Shown here: in pieces, positions 9,490-18,612 of the stretch | How the letters are laid out: every line of letters begins with the position of its first letter | Numbering within the stretch: position 1 is the first letter of the stretch | Source of the DNA: Seongchinamella sediminis | GTDB taxonomy: Bacteria > Pseudomonadota > Gammaproteobacteria > Pseudomonadales > Halieaceae | Length of the DNA stretch: 64,000 bases | Direction of reading: 5' to 3' | NCBI RefSeq assembly: GCF_003457605.1 | Contig: NZ_QRAN01000001.1 | Location: forward strand, 248,642 to 312,641 | The notes under the pieces: model-generated | The model's input: the letters and a program-made list of their open reading frames with translations, nothing else | The model's database searches: none | Told to the model about the DNA's origin: nothing | Made by a program: the position numbers and the translations under genes

Positions 9490-9927
9490 ATGAACAGAGA
9501 CAGAAACAGCGGCTTCTCGCTGGTGGAAATTCTGGTGGTGCTGGTCATTATGGGCCTGCTGATCAGTGTGGTGGCGCCCACGGTACTCAACCGTGCCGAT
9601 GAGGCGCGGGTGCAGAAAGCGCAGGCCGATTTCAAGGCCATCGAGACCGCGCTGAAGATTTATCGCCTGGACAACTACGTCTACCCGACCACCGAGCAGG
9701 GGCTGCAAGCGCTGGTTGAGCCCAGCTCCCTGGACCCGGTACCGCGCAACTTCAAGAAGGGTGGTTACCTGCCGGAGCTGCCGCTGGATCCCTGGGGTCG
9801 GCCCTACCTGTACCTCAGTCCCGGTGAAAACGGCGAGGTGGACATCTACACCCTGGGTGCTGACGGTCTGTCCGGTGGCGAGGACCAGAATGCGGACATT
9901 GGCAACTGGAAGTCAACGGACGATTGA
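9490..9927 (+). CDS. gspG: Major pseudopilin GspG
   Basis: The most abundant pseudopilin, which polymerises into the periplasmic pseudopilus. It is 145 residues, the usual length. The short positively charged leader is cleaved by prepilin peptidase after G8 in SGFSLVEILVVL, exposing an N-methylated Phe and the Glu at mature position +5. The conserved C-terminal part (PTTEQGLQALV, PLDPWGRPYLYLSPG and the DIYTLGADG calcium-binding region) is intact. No prepilin peptidase gene lies in the window, so PilD elsewhere must process it. Confidence 0.96.
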   Translation: MNRDRNSGFSLVEILVVLVIMGLLISVVAPTVLNRADEARVQKAQADFKAIETALKIYRLDNYVYPTTEQGLQALVEPSSLDPVPRNFKKGGYLPELPLDPWGRPYLYLSPGENGEVDIYTLGADGLSGGEDQNADIGNWKSTDD

Positions 9928-9941
9928 GGCAGCGCTGAACA

Positions 9942-10538
9942 GTGGCAAGCGCGCTCAACGGCAGCCCTGGCGTGAGCGGTCACCGTCAGCGCGGCTTCAG
10001 CCTGCTGGAGCTGCTGGTGACCCTGTTCGTGGTGGTGCTGGTTACCTCCCTGGTGACGCTGAATATCGGTTCCGGGGATCGCGACGTACTGTTGCGCGCG
10101 GCGGTGGAGGAGCTGGCAGACAGCGCCAGCTATGCCCTCGATGAGGCCCAGTTCACCGGCATGAATTACGGCCTGATGCTGCACATGGAGGACGATGGTG
10201 GCCAGTGGCGCTACCGCTACGACTGGTGGGAGCAGACCCCCGTGGGCTGGCGTGCGCCTGCCAGCGGCAAGGATGTATTCGCTCCCGGCGAGCTGCCCGC
10301 GGGTATCGAGTTACAGCTGGAGCTGGATGGTCTCATCCAGGAGCAGGAATTGCTGGTGAGCAACAGCGCCGCGCCGCAGCCGCAAATCATCCTCTACGCC
10401 AGCGGCGAAACCGTGCCCGGTGCCATCGAATTACGCGATCGCGACAGCGGTGAAATATTGTGGCGGATCGAGTGGAGCCTGCTGGGGGACTTCCAGCTGC
10501 TGCACCGCGGGCAAGCGCTGGATGAGGCAGCGTTTTGA
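9942..10538 (+). CDS. gspH: Minor pseudopilin GspH
   Basis: A 198-residue minor pseudopilin with a type III leader and cleavage before FSLLELLVTL, after the glycine of QRG. The body matches GspH: a SASYALDEAQFTGMNYGL segment and an L-L-R-D-x-D-type C-terminus. The GTG at 9942 gives a 17-residue leader; a GTG at 9972 would give a shorter, more typical one, so the start is uncertain. Its last four bases overlap gspI. Confidence 0.9.
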   Translation: MASALNGSPGVSGHRQRGFSLLELLVTLFVVVLVTSLVTLNIGSGDRDVLLRAAVEELADSASYALDEAQFTGMNYGLMLHMEDDGGQWRYRYDWWEQTPVGWRAPASGKDVFAPGELPAGIELQLELDGLIQEQELLVSNSAAPQPQIILYASGETVPGAIELRDRDSGEILWRIEWSLLGDFQLLHRGQALDEAAF

Positions 10539-10951
10539 CGCGACTGGCCAGCAGTCGCGGTTTCACTCTGGTGGAGGTGATGGTGGCGCTGGCCATTGTC
10601 GCCCTGGCGCTACCGGCGCTGATGTTTGCCCTGCAGCAGCAGCTTGATGCCACCGGCTACCTGCGGGACAAGTCTATCGCTCACGCGGTGGCGGCGAATA
10701 AATTGGCGGAAGTGCGCATACTGGCCCTCGCCAGCGCCACCCTTCCGGAGGACCGCGAAAGCGGCGTGGTCACCATGGCCGGGCGCGAGTGGTACTGGTG
10801 GCTGCGCAGTGAACTCACCGAGGTGCCGCTGTTTTATCGCCTGGAAATTGCCGTCGCCCTGGGCGAGGATGATGAGCAGTCCCCGCTTTACAGTCTGGTG
10901 GCGTTCCTGCCCGCGGATCTGGAGGCGGAACTGGAGGTGCCCCTTGAGTAG
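10535..10951 (+). CDS. gspI: Minor pseudopilin GspI
   Basis: A 138-residue minor pseudopilin of the initiating tip complex (with GspJ and GspK). The prepilin cleavage site is SRG followed by FTLVEVMVALAI. A conserved NKLAEVR segment follows the N-terminal helix, as in other GspI proteins. The TTG at 10535 overlaps the gspH stop codon and is the only start that leaves a proper leader. Confidence 0.9.
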   Translation: MTRLASSRGFTLVEVMVALAIVALALPALMFALQQQLDATGYLRDKSIAHAVAANKLAEVRILALASATLPEDRESGVVTMAGREWYWWLRSELTEVPLFYRLEIAVALGEDDEQSPLYSLVAFLPADLEAELEVPLE

Positions 10952-11600
10952 GCGCATGACGGCGCGCGGCTTCACCCTGGTGGAAGTGCTGATCGCCCTG
11001 GCTATTTCCGCCTTCGTCTCGGTGATTGCCTACAGCAGCTTCTCCCGGGTAGTCGATGGGGTAGAGCGGACCCAGGCCACCGCCGAGCGCGTCTACGCGA
11101 TCAACCGGGCGTGGTTGATCATATCCCGCGACCTGGAACAATTCGTGGCGCGCCCGGTACGCGATGAATTTGGCGAGCTGGAGCCGGCCCTGCACGGCGG
11201 GATGGCGGCCCGCTTTCTGCTGAGTTTTACCCGCTCCGGCTGGCACAACCCGCTGGCGCATGCGCGCTCGGAACTGCAGCGGGTCAACTACCGACTGGAG
11301 GCAGACACCCTGTGGCGCGACAGCTATCCCGTGCTGGACCGCTCCGGCGATACCCCGGCGCAGGAGGTGGCACTGTTGACGGGGGTGGAGGAAATGCGCG
11401 TGTTGTTCCTGGACAGCACCGACAATGCCAGGACAGTGGGCCAGAGCACGGAGCTGGACACCCGCAGCTGGCCGGAGAACTGGGTTGCCGACACCAGCCA
11501 GCCCGGTCAGGTACCCGACCCGCCACTGGCGGTGGAGCTGCGCTTGCAGTTGACGGACTGGGGCGAGATGAGGCGCATTTATGCACTGCCGCCGCTCTAG
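10944..11600 (+). CDS. gspJ: Minor pseudopilin GspJ
   Basis: A 218-residue minor pseudopilin of the tip complex. The cleavage motif is TARG followed by FTLVEVLIALAI, and the body has the GspJ landmarks RAWLIISRDLEQ, LSFTRSGWHNP and the late VELRLQL. The TTG at 10944 has GGAGG 6 bases upstream and overlaps the end of gspI; the in-frame ATG at 10956 is the alternative. The end overlaps gspK by 20 bases. Confidence 0.9.
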   Translation: MSRRMTARGFTLVEVLIALAISAFVSVIAYSSFSRVVDGVERTQATAERVYAINRAWLIISRDLEQFVARPVRDEFGELEPALHGGMAARFLLSFTRSGWHNPLAHARSELQRVNYRLEADTLWRDSYPVLDRSGDTPAQEVALLTGVEEMRVLFLDSTDNARTVGQSTELDTRSWPENWVADTSQPGQVPDPPLAVELRLQLTDWGEMRRIYALPPL

Positions 11601-12654
11601 CCGGCCTGCGCGGCAAGGGGGTGCTGCCCTGGTTCTTGCCATGCTGATCTTCGCGCTGTGCGCGGCGCTTATTGTGGCGATGAAAAGCGACTTCGAGCGG
11701 CTGTACCAGCGTGGGGGCAATATTTTCGTCACCGAGCAGTCCCGGGCTTACCTGCGGGGAGCGGAGGGCCTGGCGACCCTGGCGCTGCTGGCGGACTGGG
11801 ACGTGGACCAGCAGCAGGGCGAGGCAGCAAAGGACACTCTGGAGGACATCTGGGCGCGGGAGGAAGTGCCCTATCCCCTGGACGAGGGCGGCTGGCTGTC
11901 CGGCCGGCTCGAGGACCTGCAGGGCCGCTTCAACCTCAACCACCTGGCGGATAAGGCAGAAGAGGGTGAGGGCAAGCCGCCATATACTGCTGCCCAGGCC
12001 CAGTTTGTGCGCCTGTTGCTGGCGGTGACCGATGAGCGACTGGGGGAGTCCGAGGCCATGGCCATCGCCCGCTCGATCGGCGACTGGCTCGACGCCGACA
12101 GCCAGCCGCGTTTCGATGGCGCCGAGGATGATTACTACGCGGGCCTGACGCCCGCCTATCGCGCCTCCAACCAGCCCATGCTCAGCGTGACCGAACTGCG
12201 GGCGGTCAAGGGGATGAGCCCCGAGCTGTACCAGGCCCTGGAGCCCTGGGTTACCGTCTGGCCGCTGCAGCCCGGCCCGCTGAACATCCACACCGCGCCG
12301 GCCATGGTACTGCGCTCGCTGGGTCCCGACGACAGCCTGCGCCCCCTCGGCGAGGCGGATGCCCTGTCCCTGGTCGCCCAGCGCTGTGACAGCGGATTTG
12401 CCGACATCGGGGAGTTCCTCAACCACCCCGCACTGGCCGACAGCAAAGACCGGATGACTGCGTCCCAGGCCCTGCTGGACGAACAAACAGGGTATTTCCT
12501 GCTGCGCGCCCGGGTGGAAGTTGCCGGCAGGAACCAGCGCTTGTACAGTGTGCTGGAGCGTAAAAACCGCCGGGTGAGCGTCCTCAGCAGGGCCACCGAT
12601 GGCAGAATGTTCCTGCCGGAAACCGGGAGAGTAGAGACTTGCGAGACCTTGTAG
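11581..12654 (+). CDS. gspK: Pseudopilus tip protein GspK
   Basis: A large (357-residue) pseudopilin that caps the pseudopilus tip. After a basic leader the cleavage region is QGGAALVLAMLIFALCAALIV; GspK characteristically lacks the Glu at mature position +5. The alpha-domain insert typical of GspK follows, including LEDLQGRFNLNHL, the SIGDWLDAD stretch, SVTELRAVKGMSPELYQAL and a C-terminal helix-hairpin-type segment. The gene overlaps gspJ upstream and gspL downstream by 16-20 bases, the tightest packing in the operon. Confidence 0.9.
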   Translation: MHCRRSSRPARQGGAALVLAMLIFALCAALIVAMKSDFERLYQRGGNIFVTEQSRAYLRGAEGLATLALLADWDVDQQQGEAAKDTLEDIWAREEVPYPLDEGGWLSGRLEDLQGRFNLNHLADKAEEGEGKPPYTAAQAQFVRLLLAVTDERLGESEAMAIARSIGDWLDADSQPRFDGAEDDYYAGLTPAYRASNQPMLSVTELRAVKGMSPELYQALEPWVTVWPLQPGPLNIHTAPAMVLRSLGPDDSLRPLGEADALSLVAQRCDSGFADIGEFLNHPALADSKDRMTASQALLDEQTGYFLLRARVEVAGRNQRLYSVLERKNRRVSVLSRATDGRMFLPETGRVETCETL

Positions 12655-13838
12655 TAATCCGGCTCATTGCCGGCCGGCTGGCCTGGTACCCCCCGGGGGC
12701 CAGCGAGGGTGCCCAGTGGCTGGACCAGGAGGAGGCCCAGGCTCGGCTGCGCGCGGTGATCAGCCAGCGCAAGCTCACCCCGGTTTTTGCCGTGCCCGGC
12801 GAAGCGCTGCGCCTGCTGCCACTGCAGATTGCGGCGGAAGAGCGCCGCCACCTGGCCCTGTCACTGCCTTTCATGCTGGAGGAAGAGCTCAGCGAGGATG
12901 TCGGTGAACTGCATTTCGCCAGTGTGGCACGGGGCAAACTGGACTACGCCGTTGCTGTCTGCTCACGGGATAAAATGGCTGGCTACCAGCATCTGCTGGA
13001 GCCCTTTCCCGGTATTAACCAGTGGTTGCCGGAGCCGCTGTTACTGCCCTGGCAGGCGGGCGAGTGGTGTCTTGTGCTGGAAGCGGAACGGGCCATAGTC
13101 CGCCTCGGAGAATGCGAGGGATTCGCCATCGAGCGGCAGATGCTGCCAACCATGCTGGACGCGGCCCGGGTCGAGTCAGGCTCACCGGCTGCTATCGTCA
13201 TCTACGGCCAGGACCAGGCGGCGGACACTGCCCTGGTAGCGGAGGAACTGCAGTCCCTGGTGCAGTGGCGCCAGGGCGACCTGTACGCGGCCATGCTGGT
13301 CGCCGAGATGCCTGCCCAGCCGCTGAACCTGCGCCAGGGGGAGTGGGCGGTGCGCCTGCCCCTGGAGCGCTGGTGGCAACAGTGGCGGGTCGCCGCGATG
13401 TTGTTCGGCGCGGCGGTAGCGCTGCACATGCTCGCCACCTGGAGCGATTACCGGCAACTCGAGCAGGAGAACCTCGCCCTGCGCGGTGCGGTGCAGGAGA
13501 GCTATCGCCAGGCCTTCCCCCGGGGGGCAGTAGTGGATGCGGAAAAACAGCTGCAGCGCCAGCTCGACAGTATGACGGGCTCGCCCCAGGGAAGCGGTTT
13601 TGTCGGCCTGGTCGCCCGGGTGGGTAATGTCGTGGCCGCCGCCGACGGCAGTATCGTCAGCATCAATTACAACAGCAAGGCCGCCGAAGTCCGGTTAAAT
13701 CTGCTGGCGGCAGACTACGATGCCGTTGAACGCATCCGTTCCGGATTTGTCAGGGACGGCCTGCAGGCGACACTGGAGAACAGCAGCGCCCAGGGCGACC
13801 AGGTACGCGCACGCATGCGGGTGGGAGGCAGCTCATGA
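12639..13838 (+). CDS. gspL: Type II secretion protein GspL
   Basis: A bitopic inner-membrane protein: the cytoplasmic actin-like domain binds GspE and the periplasmic ferredoxin-like domain pairs with GspM. It is 399 residues, with a cytoplasmic domain to about 240, one membrane segment at about 247-265 (VAAMLFGAAVALHMLATW) and a periplasmic C-terminus. FMLEEELSEDVGELHFA is the typical GspL signature. The TTG at 12639 overlaps the gspK end; sequence before it does not align with the family start. Confidence 0.9.
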   Translation: MRDLVVIRLIAGRLAWYPPGASEGAQWLDQEEAQARLRAVISQRKLTPVFAVPGEALRLLPLQIAAEERRHLALSLPFMLEEELSEDVGELHFASVARGKLDYAVAVCSRDKMAGYQHLLEPFPGINQWLPEPLLLPWQAGEWCLVLEAERAIVRLGECEGFAIERQMLPTMLDAARVESGSPAAIVIYGQDQAADTALVAEELQSLVQWRQGDLYAAMLVAEMPAQPLNLRQGEWAVRLPLERWWQQWRVAAMLFGAAVALHMLATWSDYRQLEQENLALRGAVQESYRQAFPRGAVVDAEKQLQRQLDSMTGSPQGSGFVGLVARVGNVVAAADGSIVSINYNSKAAEVRLNLLAADYDAVERIRSGFVRDGLQATLENSSAQGDQVRARMRVGGSS

Positions 13839-14308
13839 AACAGTGGTACGCCGCATTGACCCAGCGAGAACAGTTGAGCCTGCTGGTGATGGGCCTTGCA
13901 CTTGCCCTGTACCTCGTCTTCGTCCTGCTGCTGGCCCCGCTGGCGGATGCCCGCGACCGCATGGCGCAGCAGAACCGGGGCGTCGCGGAAACCCTGCAGC
14001 GGGTGGATAGCCTCGTTTCACAAATTCTCCACCTGCGTAAGAGCGGCAGCGACAGCGGTGCCCGCCGCAATCTGACCAGTCTTATCAATCGCTCCACCGG
14101 CGAGTTCGGACTGCAGGTTAACCGGCTGCAACCCAACAGCCGCGGTGAGGTCCAGGTGCGGCTGGAGAATGCGTCCTTCGATGAGCTCATCGCCTGGCTG
14201 CACCAGATGGAGTACAGCGAGGGCCTGTTGGTCAGCGAGGCCTCTATTACCCGGGCAGGCAGCGTCGGCAGGGTCAACGTGACGGTGAGGTTGGCCCAGG
14301 CAGGATGA
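13835..14308 (+). CDS. gspM: Type II secretion protein GspM
   Basis: A 157-residue inner-membrane protein that partners GspL. It has a short cytoplasmic N-terminus with the usual WYAALTQREQLSLLVMG stretch, a single membrane segment at about 16-36, and a periplasmic ferredoxin-like domain ending in FDELIAWLHQME and the VTVRL strand. It starts inside the gspL stop region (ATGA overlap), suggesting balanced translation of the two partners. Confidence 0.88.
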   Translation: MKQWYAALTQREQLSLLVMGLALALYLVFVLLLAPLADARDRMAQQNRGVAETLQRVDSLVSQILHLRKSGSDSGARRNLTSLINRSTGEFGLQVNRLQPNSRGEVQVRLENASFDELIAWLHQMEYSEGLLVSEASITRAGSVGRVNVTVRLAQAG

Positions 14309-15051
14309 AAGTATCCAGAGTTTTGACTGGTCTGGCGGGCGGCCTGGTCCTGGCATTGCTGCTTGTGGCCACTGCGCCGGCGCGGATACTGCCGGGCATC
14401 CTGCCCGGGCAGATCAAGTTACAGGGCCTGAGCGGCACGCTCTGGCAGGGCCATGCCAGCCGCACACTGGTTGCCATCAATGGCGGCTGGTTGCAGCTGG
14501 GCGCCAGCGAATGGCGGCTCAGCCCGCTGTCACTGCTGCTGTTGTCACCGGGCCTGGAACTGCAGAGCCAGTGGGGCCGGCAGACACTGCGAGCCGACCT
14601 GACGCTGCGCTCCGCGACGGATGTGGACCTGGAGAAGGTGGACCTGTTGCTCGATGCCGGGCTGTTGCGCCAGTTCCTGCCGGTCGCCCTGGCGGGCGAT
14701 ATCGCGGCCCAGTTCGAGCACTTGAAGATTCGCCAGCGAGCCCTGCAATTCGCCGAGGGGCGCGTGGTCTGGCAGGGGGCCGGCTGGCTGTCGCCCGAGG
14801 GTCGCCGCCCGCTGGGCAGTTACGCGGTAGATGTCCGCACCAGCGACGAGGGGGTTATCAGCGGCAAGATTATCACCCTGGCGGGCGAGCTGCAGGCGCA
14901 GGGCGACCTGCGGCTGCAGCAGTCGCAGTACGAAATCGACCTGAGCCTGCAGGGGAAAGCGCTGGATGATCCGCAGCTGCGGCAGGCCTTGCAGCTGGTG
15001 GCCGCGCCTGCTGGCGATGGCTTCAGGGTTGAACTGGAGGGCGGGCTCTAG
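14305..15051 (+). CDS. gspN: Type II secretion protein GspN
   Basis: The accessory bitopic protein GspN, 248 residues, with an N-terminal membrane anchor (about 7-28) and a periplasmic domain. Landmarks are GLSGTLWQGHA, WLQLGASEWRLSPLSLL and GDIAAQFEHL. It is absent from many type II systems; its presence completes a C-to-N operon without gspA, B, O or S. It overlaps gspM by 4 bases and is the last gene of the operon. Confidence 0.88.
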   Translation: MKVSRVLTGLAGGLVLALLLVATAPARILPGILPGQIKLQGLSGTLWQGHASRTLVAINGGWLQLGASEWRLSPLSLLLLSPGLELQSQWGRQTLRADLTLRSATDVDLEKVDLLLDAGLLRQFLPVALAGDIAAQFEHLKIRQRALQFAEGRVVWQGAGWLSPEGRRPLGSYAVDVRTSDEGVISGKIITLAGELQAQGDLRLQQSQYEIDLSLQGKALDDPQLRQALQLVAAPAGDGFRVELEGGL

Positions 15052-15106
15052 ACGCTGGTTCAGCAGAGTAGACGGTGGCTTATCGCCAATGTTCATGGCC
15101 CCGCCT

Positions 15107-15112
15107 TATAAT
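15107..15112 (+). promoter_or_regulatory. Candidate -10 element before the rubredoxin gene
   Basis: A perfect TATAAT lies 32 bases before the rubredoxin ATG in otherwise GC-rich DNA. No convincing -35 hexamer is found at 16-18 bases, so this may be an activator-dependent promoter or chance. Confidence 0.35.
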
Positions 15113-15143
15113 TTACGAGCTAACCGACACGGTGACTGGAACC

Positions 15144-15323
15144 ATGGCTGAAACTGAGTTCAGGAAGTACGAGTGCGTAATCTGCGGCTTTATCTACGAT
15201 GAAGCCGAAGGACTGCCGGACGACGGCATCCCGCCGGGTACGCGCTGGGAGGACCTGCCCGAGGACTGGGAGTGTCCGGACTGCGGTATTTCCAAGGAGG
15301 ATTTTGACCTCTACGAGGAATAG
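15144..15323 (+). CDS. rubA: Rubredoxin
   Basis: A 59-residue one-iron electron carrier. The two CxxC loops that hold the iron are complete: C-V-I-C-G near the N-terminus and C-P-D-C-G near the C-terminus, with the intervening [20 protein letters not shown] signature. The length is normal for the short rubredoxin type. The ATG at 15144 follows a weak ACTGGA. Partners cannot be inferred from the neighbours: an alkane hydroxylase or rubredoxin reductase is not in the window. Rubredoxins serve alkane monooxygenases or oxidative-stress reduction. Confidence 0.95.
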   Translation: MAETEFRKYECVICGFIYDEAEGLPDDGIPPGTRWEDLPEDWECPDCGISKEDFDLYEE

Positions 15324-15413
15324 GCTGCGCCGGGGCGGACCCGGCTGCCGCCGCGCTGCAAGCGGGGCTTGTTTTCGGGTACACTGGCGCCCAAATCACC
15401 CCGGAACACACAC

Positions 15414-17198
15414 ATGACTGTTATAGCTGAGCGCCTGGCCGGCGTACGCAGGCTGATGGCGGAAGCGGGCTACGATGCCCTGATCGTCCCGCGCGCCGAC
15501 GAATACCTTGGGGAGTATATCCCCGCCCACAACGAGCGCCTGTACTGGGTATCCGGGTTCACCGGTTCCGCCGGCGCCGTGGTCGTGCTGCCTGAGCGAG
15601 CGGCAATTTTTGTCGATGGGCGCTACACCGTACAGGTGCGCAACGAGGTCGACAAGGAACTGTTTGAGTACCATCACCTGATCGAAGAGCCTCATGCCGG
15701 CTGGCTGGTAAAGCAGCTCGACAGCGGTGCGCGGGTGGCCTGTGATCCGCGCATGCACAGCCTCAGCTGGTTCCAGGCCACGCGCAGGACCCTTGAGAAG
15801 GGTGGCCTGGAACTGGTGGCCACCACTGATAACCTGATTGATCGCAGCTGGCATGATCGCCCGGAACCCGCGATAAGCCCGGCGTTGCTGCTGGGCGAAG
15901 AATTCACCGGCAGTTCCTCTGCCGCAAAACGCCAGCGCATTGCCGCCGACCTGGCGCAGCAGGGCGCCGATGCCGCCCTGGTATTTGCCGCCGACTCGGT
16001 CAGCTGGCTGCTCAACGTGCGCGGCACCGATATTCCCTGTCTGCCCATTCTGCAGAGCTTTGCCCTGCTGGAAAGCAGCGGCGAGGTCACCGTTTTCGTC
16101 GAGCCGGGACGGGTGCCCGAGGGCTTTGCCGCTCACGTGGGCGAGGGCGTGCGCACGCTTCCCGAAACCGCGGCGGAAGAGTTCCTGAGCGGCTATGGTG
16201 GCAAGAAGGTAGTTGCCGATCCCGACAGCGCCAATGCCTGGACCCAGCTCACTCTTGCAGCCGGGGGGGCGGAACTGGTGGCTGCGCCAGATCCGGTGTT
16301 GTTGCCGAAGGCCGCCAAGAACGCGGTGGAAGTGGCAGGCGCGCGCAGCGCCCATCGCCGCGACGCCATCGCCGCAGTGCGATTCCTGGCCTGGCTGGAC
16401 GCCGAGGTGGCCGCCGGCCGCCTGCACGACGAGGCGGCGCTGGCGGACAGGCTGGGGGCGTTCCGCGACGAGGGCGAGCAATACCACGGGCCCTCCTTCG
16501 ATACCATTTCCGCCGCCGGCCCCAATGCCGCGATGTGTCACTACAACCACCTCAACGTGCCCCGACCCGGCGCCGTCAGCCTGGGCAGCGTGTACCTGGT
16601 GGACAGTGGCGGTCAGTACAGTGACGGCACCACAGATATCACCCGCACGGTCGCCATTGGCGAGCCCCCGGCGGAGATCCGGCGCATGTTCACGCTGGTG
16701 CTCAAGGGGCATATCGCGCTGGACCAGGCGCGTTTTCCCGCCGGTACCACCGGCAGCCAGCTCGATGTGCTGGCCCGCCAGTTCCTCTGGCAGGAGGGCT
16801 TTGACTATGACCACGGCACCGGTCACGGGGTAGGCGCCTTCCTCAGCGTACACGAGGCTCCCCAGCGTATCGCCAAGGCACACAACCCTTTTGCCCTGCT
16901 GCCGGGGATGATTGTCAGCAACGAGCCGGGCTATTACCGGGATGAGGGGTTTGGTATCCGCTGCGAGAACCTGGTGGTGGTGCGGGAGGCCGAGACCGCC
17001 GGGGAAACACCGATGTACGAATTTGAGGCCCTGACCCTGGTGCCTTTCGACCGGCGGCTCCTCGACCTGGAACTACTGACAGCCGTCGAGCGCGCGTGGA
17101 TTGATGACTACCACGCACTGGTGGCGCGGGAGATCGGGCCCCTGCTGGCGAGCGCGGAGGACCGTGGCTGGCTGGAACAGGCCACCCGCCCGCTGTAG
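15414..17198 (+). CDS. Xaa-Pro aminopeptidase (M24B)
   Basis: A 594-residue cytoplasmic metallopeptidase that removes an N-terminal residue preceding proline. It has the three-domain layout of the long aminopeptidase P1 type: two creatinase-like N-terminal domains and a C-terminal pita-bread catalytic domain from about residue 315. The five metal ligands are visible: the two Asp in LVDSGGQYSDGTTDITRT, His in GTGHGVGAFLSVHE, Glu in SNEPGYYRDEGFGIR and Glu in YEFEALTLVPFD. It is much longer than E. coli PepP (441) and closer to eukaryotic XPNPEP1. The ATG at 15414 is used; no signal peptide is visible. Confidence 0.93.
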   Translation: MTVIAERLAGVRRLMAEAGYDALIVPRADEYLGEYIPAHNERLYWVSGFTGSAGAVVVLPERAAIFVDGRYTVQVRNEVDKELFEYHHLIEEPHAGWLVKQLDSGARVACDPRMHSLSWFQATRRTLEKGGLELVATTDNLIDRSWHDRPEPAISPALLLGEEFTGSSSAAKRQRIAADLAQQGADAALVFAADSVSWLLNVRGTDIPCLPILQSFALLESSGEVTVFVEPGRVPEGFAAHVGEGVRTLPETAAEEFLSGYGGKKVVADPDSANAWTQLTLAAGGAELVAAPDPVLLPKAAKNAVEVAGARSAHRRDAIAAVRFLAWLDAEVAAGRLHDEAALADRLGAFRDEGEQYHGPSFDTISAAGPNAAMCHYNHLNVPRPGAVSLGSVYLVDSGGQYSDGTTDITRTVAIGEPPAEIRRMFTLVLKGHIALDQARFPAGTTGSQLDVLARQFLWQEGFDYDHGTGHGVGAFLSVHEAPQRIAKAHNPFALLPGMIVSNEPGYYRDEGFGIRCENLVVVREAETAGETPMYEFEALTLVPFDRRLLDLELLTAVERAWIDDYHALVAREIGPLLASAEDRGWLEQATRPL

Positions 17199-17235
17199 AC
17201 TGCAGGCACAAGCATAACAACAAGGGGTTAACAGC

Positions 17236-18585
17236 ATGGCCGGATCAGCCTCAGAACACTGGTCTTCCCGGTTCGCGTTCATTATGGCTTCGGTGGGCTT
17301 CGCCGTGGGCCTGGGCAACATCTGGCGTTTTCCCTATGTGACCGGGGAAAACGGCGGTGCCGCCTTCGTCATTATCTACCTGGCCTGCGCTTTCGGTATC
17401 GGCGTGCCCATCCTGATGGCGGAGATTCTCATTGGCCGTCGGGGCAAGGGCAGCCCCCCCAGCGCCATGGCGGCGGTTGCCCGGGAGAGTAAGCGCAGCA
17501 CTCACTGGAAGGTGGTTGGCGCCATGGGCCTGCTCGCCGCCTATACCATCGAGATCGTCTATGCCGGTGTGGTGGGCTGGGTTCTGTGGTACCTGTACAA
17601 GGCGGTTACCACCGGGTTTGTCGGCGTTGACGCCCAGGTGGCGGAGGCGACTTTCAGCGGCGTACTGGCGGACAACCTCGGCATGCTGTTCTGGACTCTG
17701 GTGGGCCTGGCGATTACCGGGCTTATCATCTATTCCGGCGTCAAGGGCGGTATCGAGCGCGCGGTGCGGGTGATGATGCCGGCGATGTTCCTGCTGCTGG
17801 TGGGGCTGGCGACCTACAACTACTTTGCCGGCGGATTCGGCAAGGCGCTGGAGTGGCTGTTTACCCCGGATTTCAGCAAGATAGGGCCAACCACGCTGCT
17901 GGCTGCCATCGGCCAGGCCTTCTTTTCCATTAGCGTGGCCATGGGGGGGATGATGACCTACGGTTCCTACCTGCCACGATCCATTTCCATCACCCAGTCG
18001 GTGATGATTATTGTCGTCGCCGATACCCTGGTGGCAGTGCTGGCGGGGCTGGTGATCTTCCCCGCCGTATTCAATTACGGCCTGGATCCGGCGGCCGGCG
18101 CCGGGCTGATTTTCCAGACCCTGCCGGTGGCCTTCGCCCAGATGCCGGGCGGCTACGGCTTCAGCATCCTGTTTTTCGTCATGCTGTCTGTTGCCGGCAT
18201 TACCTCGATGGTGGGCCTGGTGGAGTCGGTCAACTCCTGGGCCGAAGAGCGCTTCTCCATACCGCGCCACAAGAGCGCGCTCATCGTGGTGGGCTCCGTG
18301 GCCGCGCTCAGCGTGATCAGCCTGATGTCGTATAACGTCATGGGCGACCTGTCCATGGGGGGACGCAACTTCAATGACATCATGGATTACTTCTCCAACC
18401 AGATCCTGTTGCCCCTGGGCGGCCTGCTGATCGCGGTATTTGCCGGGTGGGTGATGCGCCGGGATTACAGCCGGGATGAGCTGGCGATACAGAACGGTTT
18501 CGGCCATAGCCTGTGGTACCTGTCGATACGCTTTATCGTGCCGCCGGCGCTGCTGGTTATTTTCGTTATGGGCGTCAGCGGCTAG
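17236..18585 (+). CDS. Sodium-dependent NSS (SNF) family transporter
   Basis: A 449-residue inner-membrane Na+-coupled symporter of the neurotransmitter:sodium symporter family, with a LeuT fold. The unwound first helix with its sodium/substrate site is clear: ASVGFAVGLGNIWRFPYVTG, then NGGAAFVIIYL and GVPILMAEILIGRRG. The intracellular-gate residues and helices 6-8 (ISVAMGGMMTYGSYL) follow, and about 11 hydrophobic segments can be counted. Bacterial members carry amino acids; the substrate is not predictable here. AAGGGG is 9 bases before the ATG. It converges with the cardiolipin synthase gene. Confidence 0.92.
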   Translation: MAGSASEHWSSRFAFIMASVGFAVGLGNIWRFPYVTGENGGAAFVIIYLACAFGIGVPILMAEILIGRRGKGSPPSAMAAVARESKRSTHWKVVGAMGLLAAYTIEIVYAGVVGWVLWYLYKAVTTGFVGVDAQVAEATFSGVLADNLGMLFWTLVGLAITGLIIYSGVKGGIERAVRVMMPAMFLLLVGLATYNYFAGGFGKALEWLFTPDFSKIGPTTLLAAIGQAFFSISVAMGGMMTYGSYLPRSISITQSVMIIVVADTLVAVLAGLVIFPAVFNYGLDPAAGAGLIFQTLPVAFAQMPGGYGFSILFFVMLSVAGITSMVGLVESVNSWAEERFSIPRHKSALIVVGSVAALSVISLMSYNVMGDLSMGGRNFNDIMDYFSNQILLPLGGLLIAVFAGWVMRRDYSRDELAIQNGFGHSLWYLSIRFIVPPALLVIFVMGVSG

Positions 18586-18612
18586 CGGGCCGGACCCATG
18601 CCCGGCTGCCGC
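18585..18612. terminator. Stem-loop between convergent genes
   Basis: GCGG-GCCGG, an 8-base loop, then CCGGC-TG-CCGC forms a hairpin with a two-base bulge, exactly spanning the gap between the convergent transporter and cardiolipin synthase stop codons. It has no T-run, so it may be a bidirectional barrier rather than a classical intrinsic terminator. Confidence 0.35.
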
